A DNA stretch of 5,982 nt from Rhodoferax sp. (lineage in GTDB: Bacteria > Pseudomonadota > Gammaproteobacteria > Burkholderiales > Burkholderiaceae_C), in NCBI GenBank assembly GCA_028711355.1, contig JAQTSL010000229.1, forward strand, positions 1 to 5,982, given 5' to 3'. The translations under genes and the position numbers were made by a program. Below are positions 1-5,937 of this stretch, piece after piece. How positions within the stretch are numbered: position 1 is the first letter of the stretch; every line of letters begins with the position of its first letter. The notes below the pieces were generated by a model, which searched no databases, was not told the DNA's origin, and saw nothing but the letters and a program-made list of their open reading frames with translations.

Positions 1-558
1 CAGTCGGCGCAACTGCTGGCCAGCCAACTGGACGGCTTGACCCAGCTTTCGCGGCTGGCACAGCAGCCGCTGAACCTGCAAGCGGTGGATGGGGTCGCAC
101 TGGCGCAAGACGCCGCACAAGAGGTGGCGGCGCGCTACCCTTTGCAGTCGGTGCAATGGCAACTGGCACCTGACGTACCACCGCTGTTGGCCGACGCCGC
201 CCTGCTGCGCCAGGTGCTGGTCAACGTACTGGACAACGCGCTCAAGTTCAGCCGTCACCAGCCGCAGACGCTGGTGACGCTTCGTTGGAAGCCGTTGGAC
301 GATGCGCATTGCGAGATCAGCGTGAGCGACAACGGCATCGGCTTTGCCCCCGCGCAGGCCACCGCCTTGTTCAAAGTGTTTGGCAAACTGCACCCGGCGC
401 GCGAGTTCGCCGGGCTGGGCTTGGGGCTGGTGGCCAGTCGCAAGATCATGCAGCGGCTGGGCGGCAGAATCGATATTGCCGCGGTCGCTGGCGCTGGTTG
501 CTGCGTTAGGTTGCTGCTGTCGGCAGCGGCAACGCCGCGCCAAACTTGCTGCGCTTGA
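1..558 (+). CDS. Sensor histidine kinase, C-terminal part (5' truncated by window edge)
   Basis: This is the ATP-binding (HATPase_c) end of a two-component sensor kinase, which would autophosphorylate a histidine and pass the phosphate to a response regulator. The frame is open from base 1, so the start, the sensor domains and the phospho-acceptor histidine lie outside the window. Numbering from base 1, about 185 residues are present. The N box is LRQVLVNVLDNALKFS (about 70-84), the G1 box is DNGIGF (110-115), and the F/G2 region runs from FKVFGKLH to AGLGLGLV (about 124-144), followed by RKIMQRLGGRI. The F-box KLH followed by REF resembles kinases of the phytochrome/PAS type, but this does not identify the signal. 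The G2 box has Leu where GTGLGL-type kinases have Thr. The 3' end overlaps the opposite-strand regulator by 53 bases. No cognate response regulator is visible. Confidence 0.9.
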   Translation, partial: QSAQLLASQLDGLTQLSRLAQQPLNLQAVDGVALAQDAAQEVAARYPLQSVQWQLAPDVPPLLADAALLRQVLVNVLDNALKFSRHQPQTLVTLRWKPLDDAHCEISVSDNGIGFAPAQATALFKVFGKLHPAREFAGLGLGLVASRKIMQRLGGRIDIAAVAGAGCCVRLLLSAAATPRQTCCA

Positions 559-1000
559 CGCTGAAAAATGCCTTGACGTTGCGCACGTTGGCGTCCGCCG
601 TGAACAGGCGTTGGGTCAGTGCCAAGTAGTCGGGCATATGGGCGGCGTGGACGACCAGCACAAAGTCGGGGCCGGGCGAGACGCGGTAGCACTGCTGCAC
701 GGCTTCATCCAAGGCCACTTTCTTCTCGAACGCGTCCAGCGCACCCTGATCCTGCCGGTCCAGCGTGATTTCCACCACGGCACACAGGCCGTGACCGATG
801 GTGCTGGCGAGGTGGTCCACGCTGAGCACTGCAATTTGGCGTTCGATCAGGCCCGCGTCCTTGAGCCTTTTGACTCGGCGCAAACAAGTCGGCGGCGACA
901 CGTGGACCCGCTCGGCCAGCGCCTGGTTGGACATGGCGGCATCCATTTGCAGTTGGCGCAACAACTGCAGGTCGATCGTGTCAAGGTTCAGGGGGTTCAT
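506..1000 (-). CDS. AsnC/Lrp-family transcriptional regulator
   Basis: A 164-residue protein, the usual size for feast/famine regulators that bind DNA as multimers and respond to amino acids. The N-terminal winged HTH starts at LDTIDLQLLRQLQ (6-18). It continues through SNQALAERVHVSPPTCLRRV (24-43), with the recognition helix around 35-47, and the wing follows at GLIERQ (50-55). The C-terminal ligand-binding RAM domain spans about 66-153 and includes VQQCYRVSPGPDFVLVV (101-117). I chose the ATG at 1000 because the family's typical N-terminus (NLDxxDxxLL) begins just after it. The in-frame ATG at 1042 would add 14 unusual residues and would lie upstream of the predicted transcription start. 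Neither start has a clear Shine-Dalgarno sequence. The gene lies downstream of an EamA-type exporter on the same strand, so it probably regulates that exporter (inference). Its effector is unknown. Confidence 0.93.
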   Translation of the reverse strand: MNPLNLDTIDLQLLRQLQMDAAMSNQALAERVHVSPPTCLRRVKRLKDAGLIERQIAVLSVDHLASTIGHGLCAVVEITLDRQDQGALDAFEKKVALDEAVQQCYRVSPGPDFVLVVHAAHMPDYLALTQRLFTADANVRNVKAFFSVKRSKFGAALPLPTAAT

Positions 1001-1033
1001 GGGCTGACTGATTTTGAGGTCTCGCAGACTACT

Positions 1034-1061
1034 AAAATACATAGCACGCTACGCTTGTTAA
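1034..1061 (-). promoter_or_regulatory. Candidate sigma70 promoter of the AsnC/Lrp gene
   Basis: Read on the minus strand, TTAACA (1061-1056) matches five of six bases of the -35 consensus. After a 16-base spacer, TATTTT (1039-1034) matches four of six of the -10 consensus. The start of transcription would fall near 1027, giving a leader of about 27 bases before the ATG at 1000 and excluding the ATG at 1042. The -35 lies inside the loop and arm of the palindromic repeat. This is a by-eye match in AT-rich sequence, so only moderately convincing. Confidence 0.4.
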
Positions 1062-1083
1062 ATAAGCGCTACAAGGCAATTTT
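1034..1083. repeat. Short palindromic intergenic repeat, Comamonadaceae-like
   Basis: About 50 bases between the exporter and the regulator. The core is an imperfect palindrome: CGCTT (1052-1056), a 7-base spacer GTTAAAT, then AAGCG (1064-1068). The element is flanked by inverted AAAAT (1034-1038) and ATTTT (1079-1083). The overall pattern (AAAAT, AGC-rich stretch, CGCTTG, spacer, AAGCGCTA, AGGC, AATTTT) resembles a dispersed intergenic element I recall in Polaromonas, Rhodoferax and Acidovorax genomes. Only one copy is present here, so the call of a repeat rests on memory. The hairpin is not followed by a T-run on either strand, so it is not a standard intrinsic terminator. Confidence 0.5.
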
Positions 1084-1087
1084 GCAC

Positions 1088-1975
1088 TCATGTATGGCGC
1101 CGCCGCAAGCACCACGGCCAAAGCAGGTTCAGCGCCAGGCCCGACAGCACCAGCGCCGCTGCGATCAGTTTCCAGGCCGGCAGTGCCTCATCCAGCCATA
1201 GCGCTGAAGCACCCATACCAAACACCGGCACCAGCAACGCCATCGGCGTGATGGTGGCAGCACTGTAGCGTGCCAGTAGCCAGCCCCAGGCGGCGTAACC
1301 AAAGATTGAGTTGCCCCAGGCCTGCCACGCCACTGCCGCCCAGGCGTCCAGGCCGGCGTTTTGCACACCCGCCGCCAGCGCGTCCCAACCCTCCACCCAC
1401 AGCGACAGCACAAACAGCGGTGGCACCGCAAACAGGCTGGACCAGACCACGTAGGCCACCATGTTGATGCGCCCGGCCGCGCGGCACACCAGGTTGCCGC
1501 CGGCCCAGGCCAGCGCCGCCAGCAAGATCAGTCCCAGCCCCAGCAAGGTGGTGCTGCCGTCGGTGTGCGCCACGATCACGCCCAGGCCCGCTGCACCCAG
1601 CGCCAGCGCGATCCACTGCACCCGCTGCAGGCGCTCAGCGGCCAGCAGCATCGCCAGCCCGATGGTGAAGAACACCTGCACCTGAATCACCAGCGAGGCC
1701 AGGCCGGGCGAAATATGCCCGTTCATGGCCACAAACAACAGGCCAAACTGCCCCACGCCAATCAGCAGCCCGTAACCCCCCAGGTTGCGCCACGGCACTG
1801 CTGGGCGTGGCAAAAAAAGTACCAGCGGAAACACCACCACGGCAAAGCGCAGCGTGGCAAACAGCAGCGGTGGCAGTATGCCCAGCGCCAGCTTGATCAC
1901 GACAAAGTTGCTGCCCCAGACCGCCACCACCGCCAGTGCCAGTAAAAAATGTCGAAACGATAATGATGTTTTCAT
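1088..1975 (-). CDS. eamA: EamA/YdeD-like DMT-family exporter (probable O-acetylserine/cysteine exporter)
   Basis: A 295-residue inner-membrane protein made of two EamA domains (about 10-135 and 145-285). Each has five hydrophobic helices, at about 9-28, 36-56, 66-85, 92-112, 119-136, 143-161, 172-192, 218-236, 243-261 and 269-287. It has a basic C-terminal tail (RRRHT). Alignment from memory with E. coli EamA (YdeD), which exports O-acetylserine and cysteine, shows many shared blocks: VVWG-NFVVIK (17-28), PPLLFATLRF (35-44), GYGL-I--QF (67-77), PGLASLV (90-96), FFTI (102-105), ERLQ (114-117), FGYAAWGWLLARY (225-237) and the second-half LLVPVFG (247-253). The substrate of this copy is inferred from that resemblance; other amino acids or metabolites are possible. 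The ATG at 1975 follows AT-rich DNA without a clear Shine-Dalgarno. The gene is divergent from glmS and lies upstream of the AsnC/Lrp gene, with an 87-base gap. Confidence 0.85.
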   Translation of the reverse strand: MKTSLSFRHFLLALAVVAVWGSNFVVIKLALGILPPLLFATLRFAVVVFPLVLFLPRPAVPWRNLGGYGLLIGVGQFGLLFVAMNGHISPGLASLVIQVQVFFTIGLAMLLAAERLQRVQWIALALGAAGLGVIVAHTDGSTTLLGLGLILLAALAWAGGNLVCRAAGRINMVAYVVWSSLFAVPPLFVLSLWVEGWDALAAGVQNAGLDAWAAVAWQAWGNSIFGYAAWGWLLARYSAATITPMALLVPVFGMGASALWLDEALPAWKLIAAALVLSGLALNLLWPWCLRRRHT

Positions 1976-1992
1976 TCAAAAATATGGATATA

Positions 1993-2021
1993 TTGAAATA
2001 TTAAACCGAAAATTGTAGAAT
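1993..2021 (+). promoter_or_regulatory. Probable sigma70 promoter of glmS
   Basis: TTGAAA (1993-1998) and TAGAAT (2016-2021) each match five of six consensus bases and are separated by an ideal 17-base spacer. Transcription would begin near 2028, leaving a leader of about 84 bases before the glmS ATG. The -35 lies within the ATATT/AATAT dyad, so a protein bound there would compete with RNA polymerase. Confidence 0.6.
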
Positions 2022-2040
2022 ATGAAATTAACAGTCATAA
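2012..2040 (-). promoter_or_regulatory. Candidate promoter of eamA, overlapping the glmS -10
   Basis: On the minus strand TACAAT (2017-2012) matches five of six -10 bases. A weak -35, TTATGA (2040-2035, three of six), stands 17 bases upstream. The -10 shares two bases with the glmS -10 on the other strand, so both promoters could not be occupied together. Transcription would begin near 2006, with a leader of about 30 bases. The weak -35 suggests low activity or need for an activator, if it is real. Confidence 0.3.
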
Positions 2041-2100
2041 AATAAAATAAACAGACTGCATATTTCTTATCTTACCTTATACCATGCCAACCTTACTTCT

Positions 2101-2105
2101 GGGAG
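2101..2105 (+). promoter_or_regulatory. Ribosome binding site of glmS
   Basis: GGGAG ends six bases before the ATG at 2112 and is the only purine-rich block in an otherwise pyrimidine/AT-rich leader. It fixes the start, which must place Cys directly after the initiator Met. Confidence 0.75.
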
Positions 2106-2111
2106 CAAGAG

Positions 2112-3977
2112 ATGTGTGGCATTGTCGGCGCCGTATCCAACCAAAATATCGTCCCCATCCTGGTGCAGGGCCTGTCACGCCTGGAATACCGGGGCTATGA
2201 CTCGTGCGGTGTCGCGGTCTGGTCTGGCGGCTTGCAGCGCGCGCGCAGCACCGCGCGCGTGTCCGAGTTGCAGGAACAAATTGCCACCACGCACCTGGCG
2301 GGCAGCACCGGCATTGCCCACACCCGCTGGGCCACGCACGGTGCGCCAGCGGTGCACAACGCGCACCCGCATTTCAGCCACGGCCCCGGTGCGGATGCCT
2401 ACAGCAAGCCTGGACGCGTGGCGCTGGTGCACAACGGCATCATTGAAAACCACGATGATCTGCGCGCTGCCCTGCAAGCCAAGGGCTATCTGTTTCAAAG
2501 CCAAACCGACACCGAAGTGATCGCCCACCTGATCGACAGTTTGTATGACGGTGATTTGTTTGAAGCGGTCAAAGCGGCCATCGGCTCGCTGCGCGGCGCT
2601 TATGCGATTGCGGTGTTCTGCAAGGACGAGCCGCAGCGCCTGATTGGCGCGCGCGCCGGGTCACCGCTGATTCTGGGTGTGGGGTTGGATGGCGCGCATT
2701 ACCTGGCCAGCGATGCGATGGCGCTGGCCGGTGTCACTGACCAGATCGTCTATCTGGAAGAAGGCGACGTGGCCGATCTGCAACTGGGCAAGTACTGGCT
2801 GGTGGACCAGGCGTTCAAGCCGCTCACCCCCGCGCAGCGGCCGGTCAAGACGGTCCACGCGCACAGCGGCGCAGCCGAACTGGGCCCGTACCGTCACTAC
2901 ATGCAAAAAGAAATTTTTGAGCAGCCACGCGCCATTGCCGACACCCTGGAAGGCATCACCAGCATCATGCCCGAGCTGTTCGATGGCACACAAGCCAGCG
3001 CCGCGCGGGTGTTCAAGGGCATCGACGCGGTGCTGGTTCTGGCCTGCGGCACCAGTTTTTACAGCGGCTGCACCGCCAAATACTGGCTCGAGAGCATCGC
3101 CAAAATCCCGACCCAGGTGGAAGTGGCCAGCGAATACCGCTACCGCGACTCGGTGCCCAACCCCCGCACGCTGGTCGTCACCATCTCCCAAAGCGGCGAA
3201 ACGGCCGACACGCTGGCTGCCCTGCGCCACGCGCAAAGTCTGGCTATGACGCACACGCTGACCATTTGCAACGTGGCCACCAGCGCCATGGTGCGCGAAT
3301 GTGAGCTGGCCTATATCACTCGCGCCGGGGTCGAGATTGGCGTAGCCAGTACCAAGGCGTTTACGGCGCAACTGGCGGGCCTGTTCCTGCTAACGCTGGC
3401 ACTGGCGCAGTCGCGCGGACTGCTCAGCGAGGCCGATGAAGCGCGCCACATCAAGGCGATGCGGCATCTGCCTGCGGCGCTGCAAAGCGTGCTGGCGTTG
3501 GAGCCACAAGTGATCGCCTGGTCACAAGACTTTGCCGCCAAAGAAAACGCACTCTTTTTGGGGCGCGGGCTGCACTACCCCATTGCATTGGAAGGTGCGT
3601 TAAAACTCAAGGAAATCAGTTACATCCACGCCGAGGCTTACCCGGCCGGTGAGCTCAAACACGGGCCGCTGGCGTTGGTCACCAGCGCCATGCCAGTGGT
3701 CACCGTGGCACCGAACGACGCGCTGCTGGAAAAGCTCAAGAGCAACATGCACGAGGTGCGCGCCCGGGGTGGCGTGCTGTACGTGTTGGCCGACGCCGAC
3801 AGTCATATTGAGAGCAGTGACGGCGTGCACGTGATCCGCATGCCAGAGCACTATGGCGAACTCTCCCCGATGCTGCACGTGGTGCCGCTGCAACTGCTGG
3901 CCTACCACACGGCGTGCGCGCGCGGCACCGATGTCGATAAGCCGCGAAACCTGGCCAAGAGCGTGACGGTGGAATAA
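2112..3977 (+). CDS. glmS: Glutamine--fructose-6-phosphate aminotransferase (isomerizing)
   Basis: A 621-residue cytoplasmic enzyme that converts fructose-6-phosphate and glutamine to glucosamine-6-phosphate and glutamate, the entry step to UDP-GlcNAc for peptidoglycan and LPS. The N-terminal glutaminase domain starts MCGIVGAV, with Cys2 as the nucleophile once Met is removed. It also carries EYRGYDS (25-31), HTRWATHG (70-77), HNGIIEN (107-113) and a QTDTEVIAHL block. Two SIS sugar-isomerase domains follow: CGTS (312-315), SQSGET (359-364), and HAEAYPAGELKHGP (506-519). The C-terminal tail ends LAKSVTVE. Glu501, His517 and Lys616 correspond to the known catalytic Glu488, His504 and Lys603 of mature E. 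coli GlmS. It is 12 residues longer than the 609-residue E. coli enzyme, partly because of extra residues between 89 and 103. No glmU or glmM is nearby. The next gene is functionally unrelated and 71 bases away. Confidence 0.98.
   Translation: MCGIVGAVSNQNIVPILVQGLSRLEYRGYDSCGVAVWSGGLQRARSTARVSELQEQIATTHLAGSTGIAHTRWATHGAPAVHNAHPHFSHGPGADAYSKPGRVALVHNGIIENHDDLRAALQAKGYLFQSQTDTEVIAHLIDSLYDGDLFEAVKAAIGSLRGAYAIAVFCKDEPQRLIGARAGSPLILGVGLDGAHYLASDAMALAGVTDQIVYLEEGDVADLQLGKYWLVDQAFKPLTPAQRPVKTVHAHSGAAELGPYRHYMQKEIFEQPRAIADTLEGITSIMPELFDGTQASAARVFKGIDAVLVLACGTSFYSGCTAKYWLESIAKIPTQVEVASEYRYRDSVPNPRTLVVTISQSGETADTLAALRHAQSLAMTHTLTICNVATSAMVRECELAYITRAGVEIGVASTKAFTAQLAGLFLLTLALAQSRGLLSEADEARHIKAMRHLPAALQSVLALEPQVIAWSQDFAAKENALFLGRGLHYPIALEGALKLKEISYIHAEAYPAGELKHGPLALVTSAMPVVTVAPNDALLEKLKSNMHEVRARGGVLYVLADADSHIESSDGVHVIRMPEHYGELSPMLHVVPLQLLAYHTACARGTDVDKPRNLAKSVTVE
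2239..2260 (+). other. Strong GC hairpin within the glmS coding sequence
   Basis: Alternating GC arms 2239-2246 and 2253-2260 pair through seven G-C pairs plus one G-U, closing the six-base loop AGCACC (2247-2252). The arm run (2237-2246) is ten alternating purine-pyrimidine bases. It encodes the stretch around RARSTARV, about residues 43-50. It may simply reflect GC-rich codon choice. Confidence 0.4.
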
Positions 3978-4035
3978 GGGTCGCCCACGCCGCTATGATT
4001 CAGGGCACACCGCCCGCCGGGCCCACATCCCATTT

Positions 4036-4040
4036 GGAGA
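4036..4040 (+). promoter_or_regulatory. Ribosome binding site of the substrate-binding protein gene
   Basis: GGAGA is eight bases before the ATG at 4049. It decides between that start and the upstream in-frame ATG at 3995, which lacks such a site and would bury the signal peptide behind 18 extra residues. Confidence 0.75.
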
Positions 4041-4048
4041 CAACCCTC

Positions 4049-5086
4049 ATGCAACGCCGTCAACTCATTACCGCCAGCGCAGCAGCCGCTGCCACCAGCC
4101 TGCTGCCTGCTTTGGCCCACGCGCAAGCGCCCGACAAAACCAAACTCACCATCGCGGTGGGCGGCAAGAACCTGTTTTACTATCTGCCGCTGACCGTGGC
4201 CGAGCAACTGGGTTACTTCAAGGACGAAGGCCTGGACGTGACCATTGTGGACTTTGCCGGCGGCTCCAAGGCGCTGCAGGCGGTGGTGGGTGGCAGTGCG
4301 GACGTAGTATCTGGCGCGTTTGAGCACACGCTGAACATGCAGATGAAAGGCCAGCCGATGCGCGCCTTTGTGTTGCAAGGGCTGGCACCACAAATCGTAC
4401 TGGGCATCAACCCAAAAACGATGCCTAACTTCAAAAACGTGGCTGACCTGAAGGGCAAAAAAATTGGCATCACTGCGCCGGGCAGCTCGACCAACATCAT
4501 GGCCAACTTTGTGCTGGCCAAGGCCGGCCTCAAACCCAGCGACGTGAGCTTTATTGGTGTCGGTGCCGGCAAAGGCGCGGTGGCCGCGATGCAGGCCGGG
4601 CAGCTCGATGCCATCAGCAATCTGGACCCGGTCATCAGCCTGCTGGTGCGCTCGGGCAATCTGAAAATCGTTACCGACACGCGCATCGTCAAAGAAGCCG
4701 AGCGGGTGTTTGGCGGCCCCATGCCCGCGGGCTGCCTGTACGCGCCGCAAGCGTTTCTGGACAAGCACCCAGGCAGCGCACAGGCGCTGGTCAACGCCAT
4801 GGTGCGCGCCAACCAATGGATCCAGCACGCTGGCCCCGGTGACATCATCAAGACCGTGCCCGAGAGCTACCTGCTGGGCGACCGTGCGGTCTATATTGAC
4901 GGTTTCCTGGCAGCGCAAAAAGCGCTCTCACCCGACGGCTTGTTCCCTGAAAAAGGTGCGGCTACCGCGTACCAGGCACTGTCCAGTGTCGATGCCAAGA
5001 TGGCCGCCTTCAAGGCCGACCTGAACGGGGTCTATACCAACGCACTGGTCAAGAAGGCGCTGGCCAAGTCCCCTCATAAAGGCTGA
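4049..5086 (+). CDS. ABC transporter periplasmic substrate-binding protein, NMT1/SsuA-like
   Basis: A 345-residue secreted protein that would capture a solute in the periplasm and deliver it to a membrane permease. The N-terminus is a signal peptide: MQRRQLITAS, an alanine-rich core, and a cleavage site AHA|Q after residue 25. The RRQLI start resembles a Tat signal, though it lacks the full S/T-RR-x-F-L-K pattern, so Sec export is also possible. The mature part begins KLTIAVGGKNLFYYLPLTVA. It continues with EQLGYFKDEGLDV, GGSKALQAVVGGSADVV and DLKGKKIGITAPGSSTN. This is the order seen in the NMT1/THI5 and SsuA/TauA families, which bind nitrate, sulfonates, taurine or pyrimidine precursors. 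No residue pattern lets me pick the ligand. It is followed after 32 bases by its ATPase. It probably forms its own operon separate from glmS. Confidence 0.92.
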   Translation: MQRRQLITASAAAAATSLLPALAHAQAPDKTKLTIAVGGKNLFYYLPLTVAEQLGYFKDEGLDVTIVDFAGGSKALQAVVGGSADVVSGAFEHTLNMQMKGQPMRAFVLQGLAPQIVLGINPKTMPNFKNVADLKGKKIGITAPGSSTNIMANFVLAKAGLKPSDVSFIGVGAGKGAVAAMQAGQLDAISNLDPVISLLVRSGNLKIVTDTRIVKEAERVFGGPMPAGCLYAPQAFLDKHPGSAQALVNAMVRANQWIQHAGPGDIIKTVPESYLLGDRAVYIDGFLAAQKALSPDGLFPEKGAATAYQALSSVDAKMAAFKADLNGVYTNALVKKALAKSPHKG

Positions 5087-5118
5087 GTCTCGGCCCGCCT
5101 GCTCCGGCCAACACGCCC

Positions 5119-5925
5119 ATGACCGCACTGTTGCTGCAAGACGTGGCTTGCACCTTTGTCAGCAAAGACCAACCCGGCCAGCGCTACACCGCCGTGCAGC
5201 AGGTGGACTTGGGTGTCGGAGCGGGTGAGTTTGTCAGCGTAGTCGGGCCCACCGGCTGCGGCAAGAGCACGTTGCTCAACGTCGCTGCCGGGCTGCTGTC
5301 ACCCAGCACCGGCACCGTGGCGGTGTTTGACCAGCCGCTGGCGGGCATCAATTCGCGCGCCGGCTATATGTTCCAGTCCGACAGCCTGATGCCCTGGCGC
5401 AGCGCGCAAGACAACGTGGCTGCCGGCCTACAGTTTCGCGGGACGCCCATGTTGGACGCCCGCGCGCAGGCCGACGATTGGCTGCGCCGTGTCGGCTTGG
5501 GCGGCTTTGGCAACCGTTACCCACACCAGATGAGCGGCGGCATGCGAAAGCGCGTGAACCTGGCGCAGACGCTGGTACTGGACCCCGACATCATCCTGAT
5601 GGACGAGCCATTTTCAGCGCTGGACATTCAAACTCGCCAGCTCATGGAAAACGAGCTGTTGGCGATCTGGCAATCAAAGAAGAAGGCCGTGCTGTTCATC
5701 ACCCACGACCTGGACGAGGCCATTGCCCTGAGTGACCGCGTGGTGGTGATGAGCGCCGGGCCGGGTAGCCACCCGATTGGTGACTTTCAAATCGACATCG
5801 AGCGTCCGCGTGATGTGGCCGAGATCAAGACCACGGCGCGCTTTCTGGAGTTGCACGCCGCTATCTGGGCGGTGCTGCGCGAAGAGGTGCTCAAGGGGTA
5901 TGCGCAACAACTCAAGGCGGCGTGA
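5119..5925 (+). CDS. ABC transporter ATP-binding protein, nitrate/sulfonate/taurine type
   Basis: A 268-residue cytoplasmic ATPase that powers the importer. All core motifs are present: Walker A GPTGCGKST (43-51), Q-loop Gln86 in YMFQSDSLMPW, signature MSGGM (138-142) followed by RKRVNLAQ, Walker B IILMDE (158-163), D-loop SALD (166-169) and the switch His196 in FITHDLDEA. The LMPW after the Q-loop and RKRVNLAQ after the signature are common in the SsuB/TauB/NrtD group. The signature has Met in place of both the usual Leu and Gln of LSGGQ. The ATG at 5119 is 32 bases after the substrate-binding gene, and no Shine-Dalgarno is obvious, so translation may depend partly on coupling. The matching permease is not within the window. 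Substrate unknown. Confidence 0.95.
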   Translation: MTALLLQDVACTFVSKDQPGQRYTAVQQVDLGVGAGEFVSVVGPTGCGKSTLLNVAAGLLSPSTGTVAVFDQPLAGINSRAGYMFQSDSLMPWRSAQDNVAAGLQFRGTPMLDARAQADDWLRRVGLGGFGNRYPHQMSGGMRKRVNLAQTLVLDPDIILMDEPFSALDIQTRQLMENELLAIWQSKKKAVLFITHDLDEAIALSDRVVVMSAGPGSHPIGDFQIDIERPRDVAEIKTTARFLELHAAIWAVLREEVLKGYAQQLKAA

Positions 5926-5937
5926 GGTGATGGGTGC

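Larger units (their letters stand above)
1976..2111. other. AT-rich divergent intergenic control region between eamA and glmS
   Basis: 136 bases separate the two start codons. Bases 1976-2060 contain only 18 G or C out of 85 (about 21%), against strongly GC-rich genes on both sides. The block 1981-2001 contains three alternating AATAT/ATATT units. The last two form a dyad with perfect 5-base arms: ATATT (1990-1994), GA, AATAT (1997-2001). This dyad covers the predicted -35 of glmS and could be an operator, perhaps for the neighbouring AsnC/Lrp protein, whose family favours AT-rich dyads (inference). A triplet of CTTAY units lies at 2066-2080 in the glmS leader. No riboswitch or ribozyme fold was recognised. 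Confidence 0.6.

Noticed and set aside
1052..1068. Hairpin between exporter and regulator as an intrinsic terminator
   Set aside because: The arms are only five or six pairs and no T-run follows on either strand.
344..1201. Plus-strand 285-codon open frame across the kinase end, regulator and exporter end
   Set aside because: It is out of frame with the kinase and antisense to the regulator and exporter, which have clear family motifs. Its translation has no recognisable motif.
2028..2111. Possible glmS ribozyme or riboswitch in the glmS leader
   Set aside because: The leader is only about 84 bases and AT/pyrimidine-rich. No ribozyme core pattern is visible, and the glmS ribozyme is known mainly from Gram-positive bacteria.
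2084..2200. ATG at 2084 opening a 38-codon frame overlapping the glmS start, a possible leader peptide
   Set aside because: It has no Shine-Dalgarno sequence, its codons run out of frame through glmS, and its product looks like frame-shifted GlmS rather than an attenuator peptide.
3994..3999. TATGAT as a -10 element for the ABC cassette
   Set aside because: It matches five of six bases but has no acceptable -35 at 16-18 bases (GGAATA at 17). A promoter in the 71-base gap is possible but not supported.
4004..4025. GGGC/GCCC pairings after glmS as a terminator
   Set aside because: The stems are only about four pairs and no T-run follows, so there is no recognisable intrinsic terminator.
3995..4048. 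Upstream in-frame start ATG 3995 for the substrate-binding protein
   Set aside because: It would put 18 residues in front of a normal signal peptide. The GGAGA eight bases before the ATG at 4049 is a better start signal.
3902..4918. Long minus-strand open frame of 338 codons opposite the binding-protein gene and glmS tail
   Set aside because: It lies antisense to two well-supported genes, has a His/Gln/Arg-rich composition typical of GC-rich shadow frames, and shows no recognisable domain.
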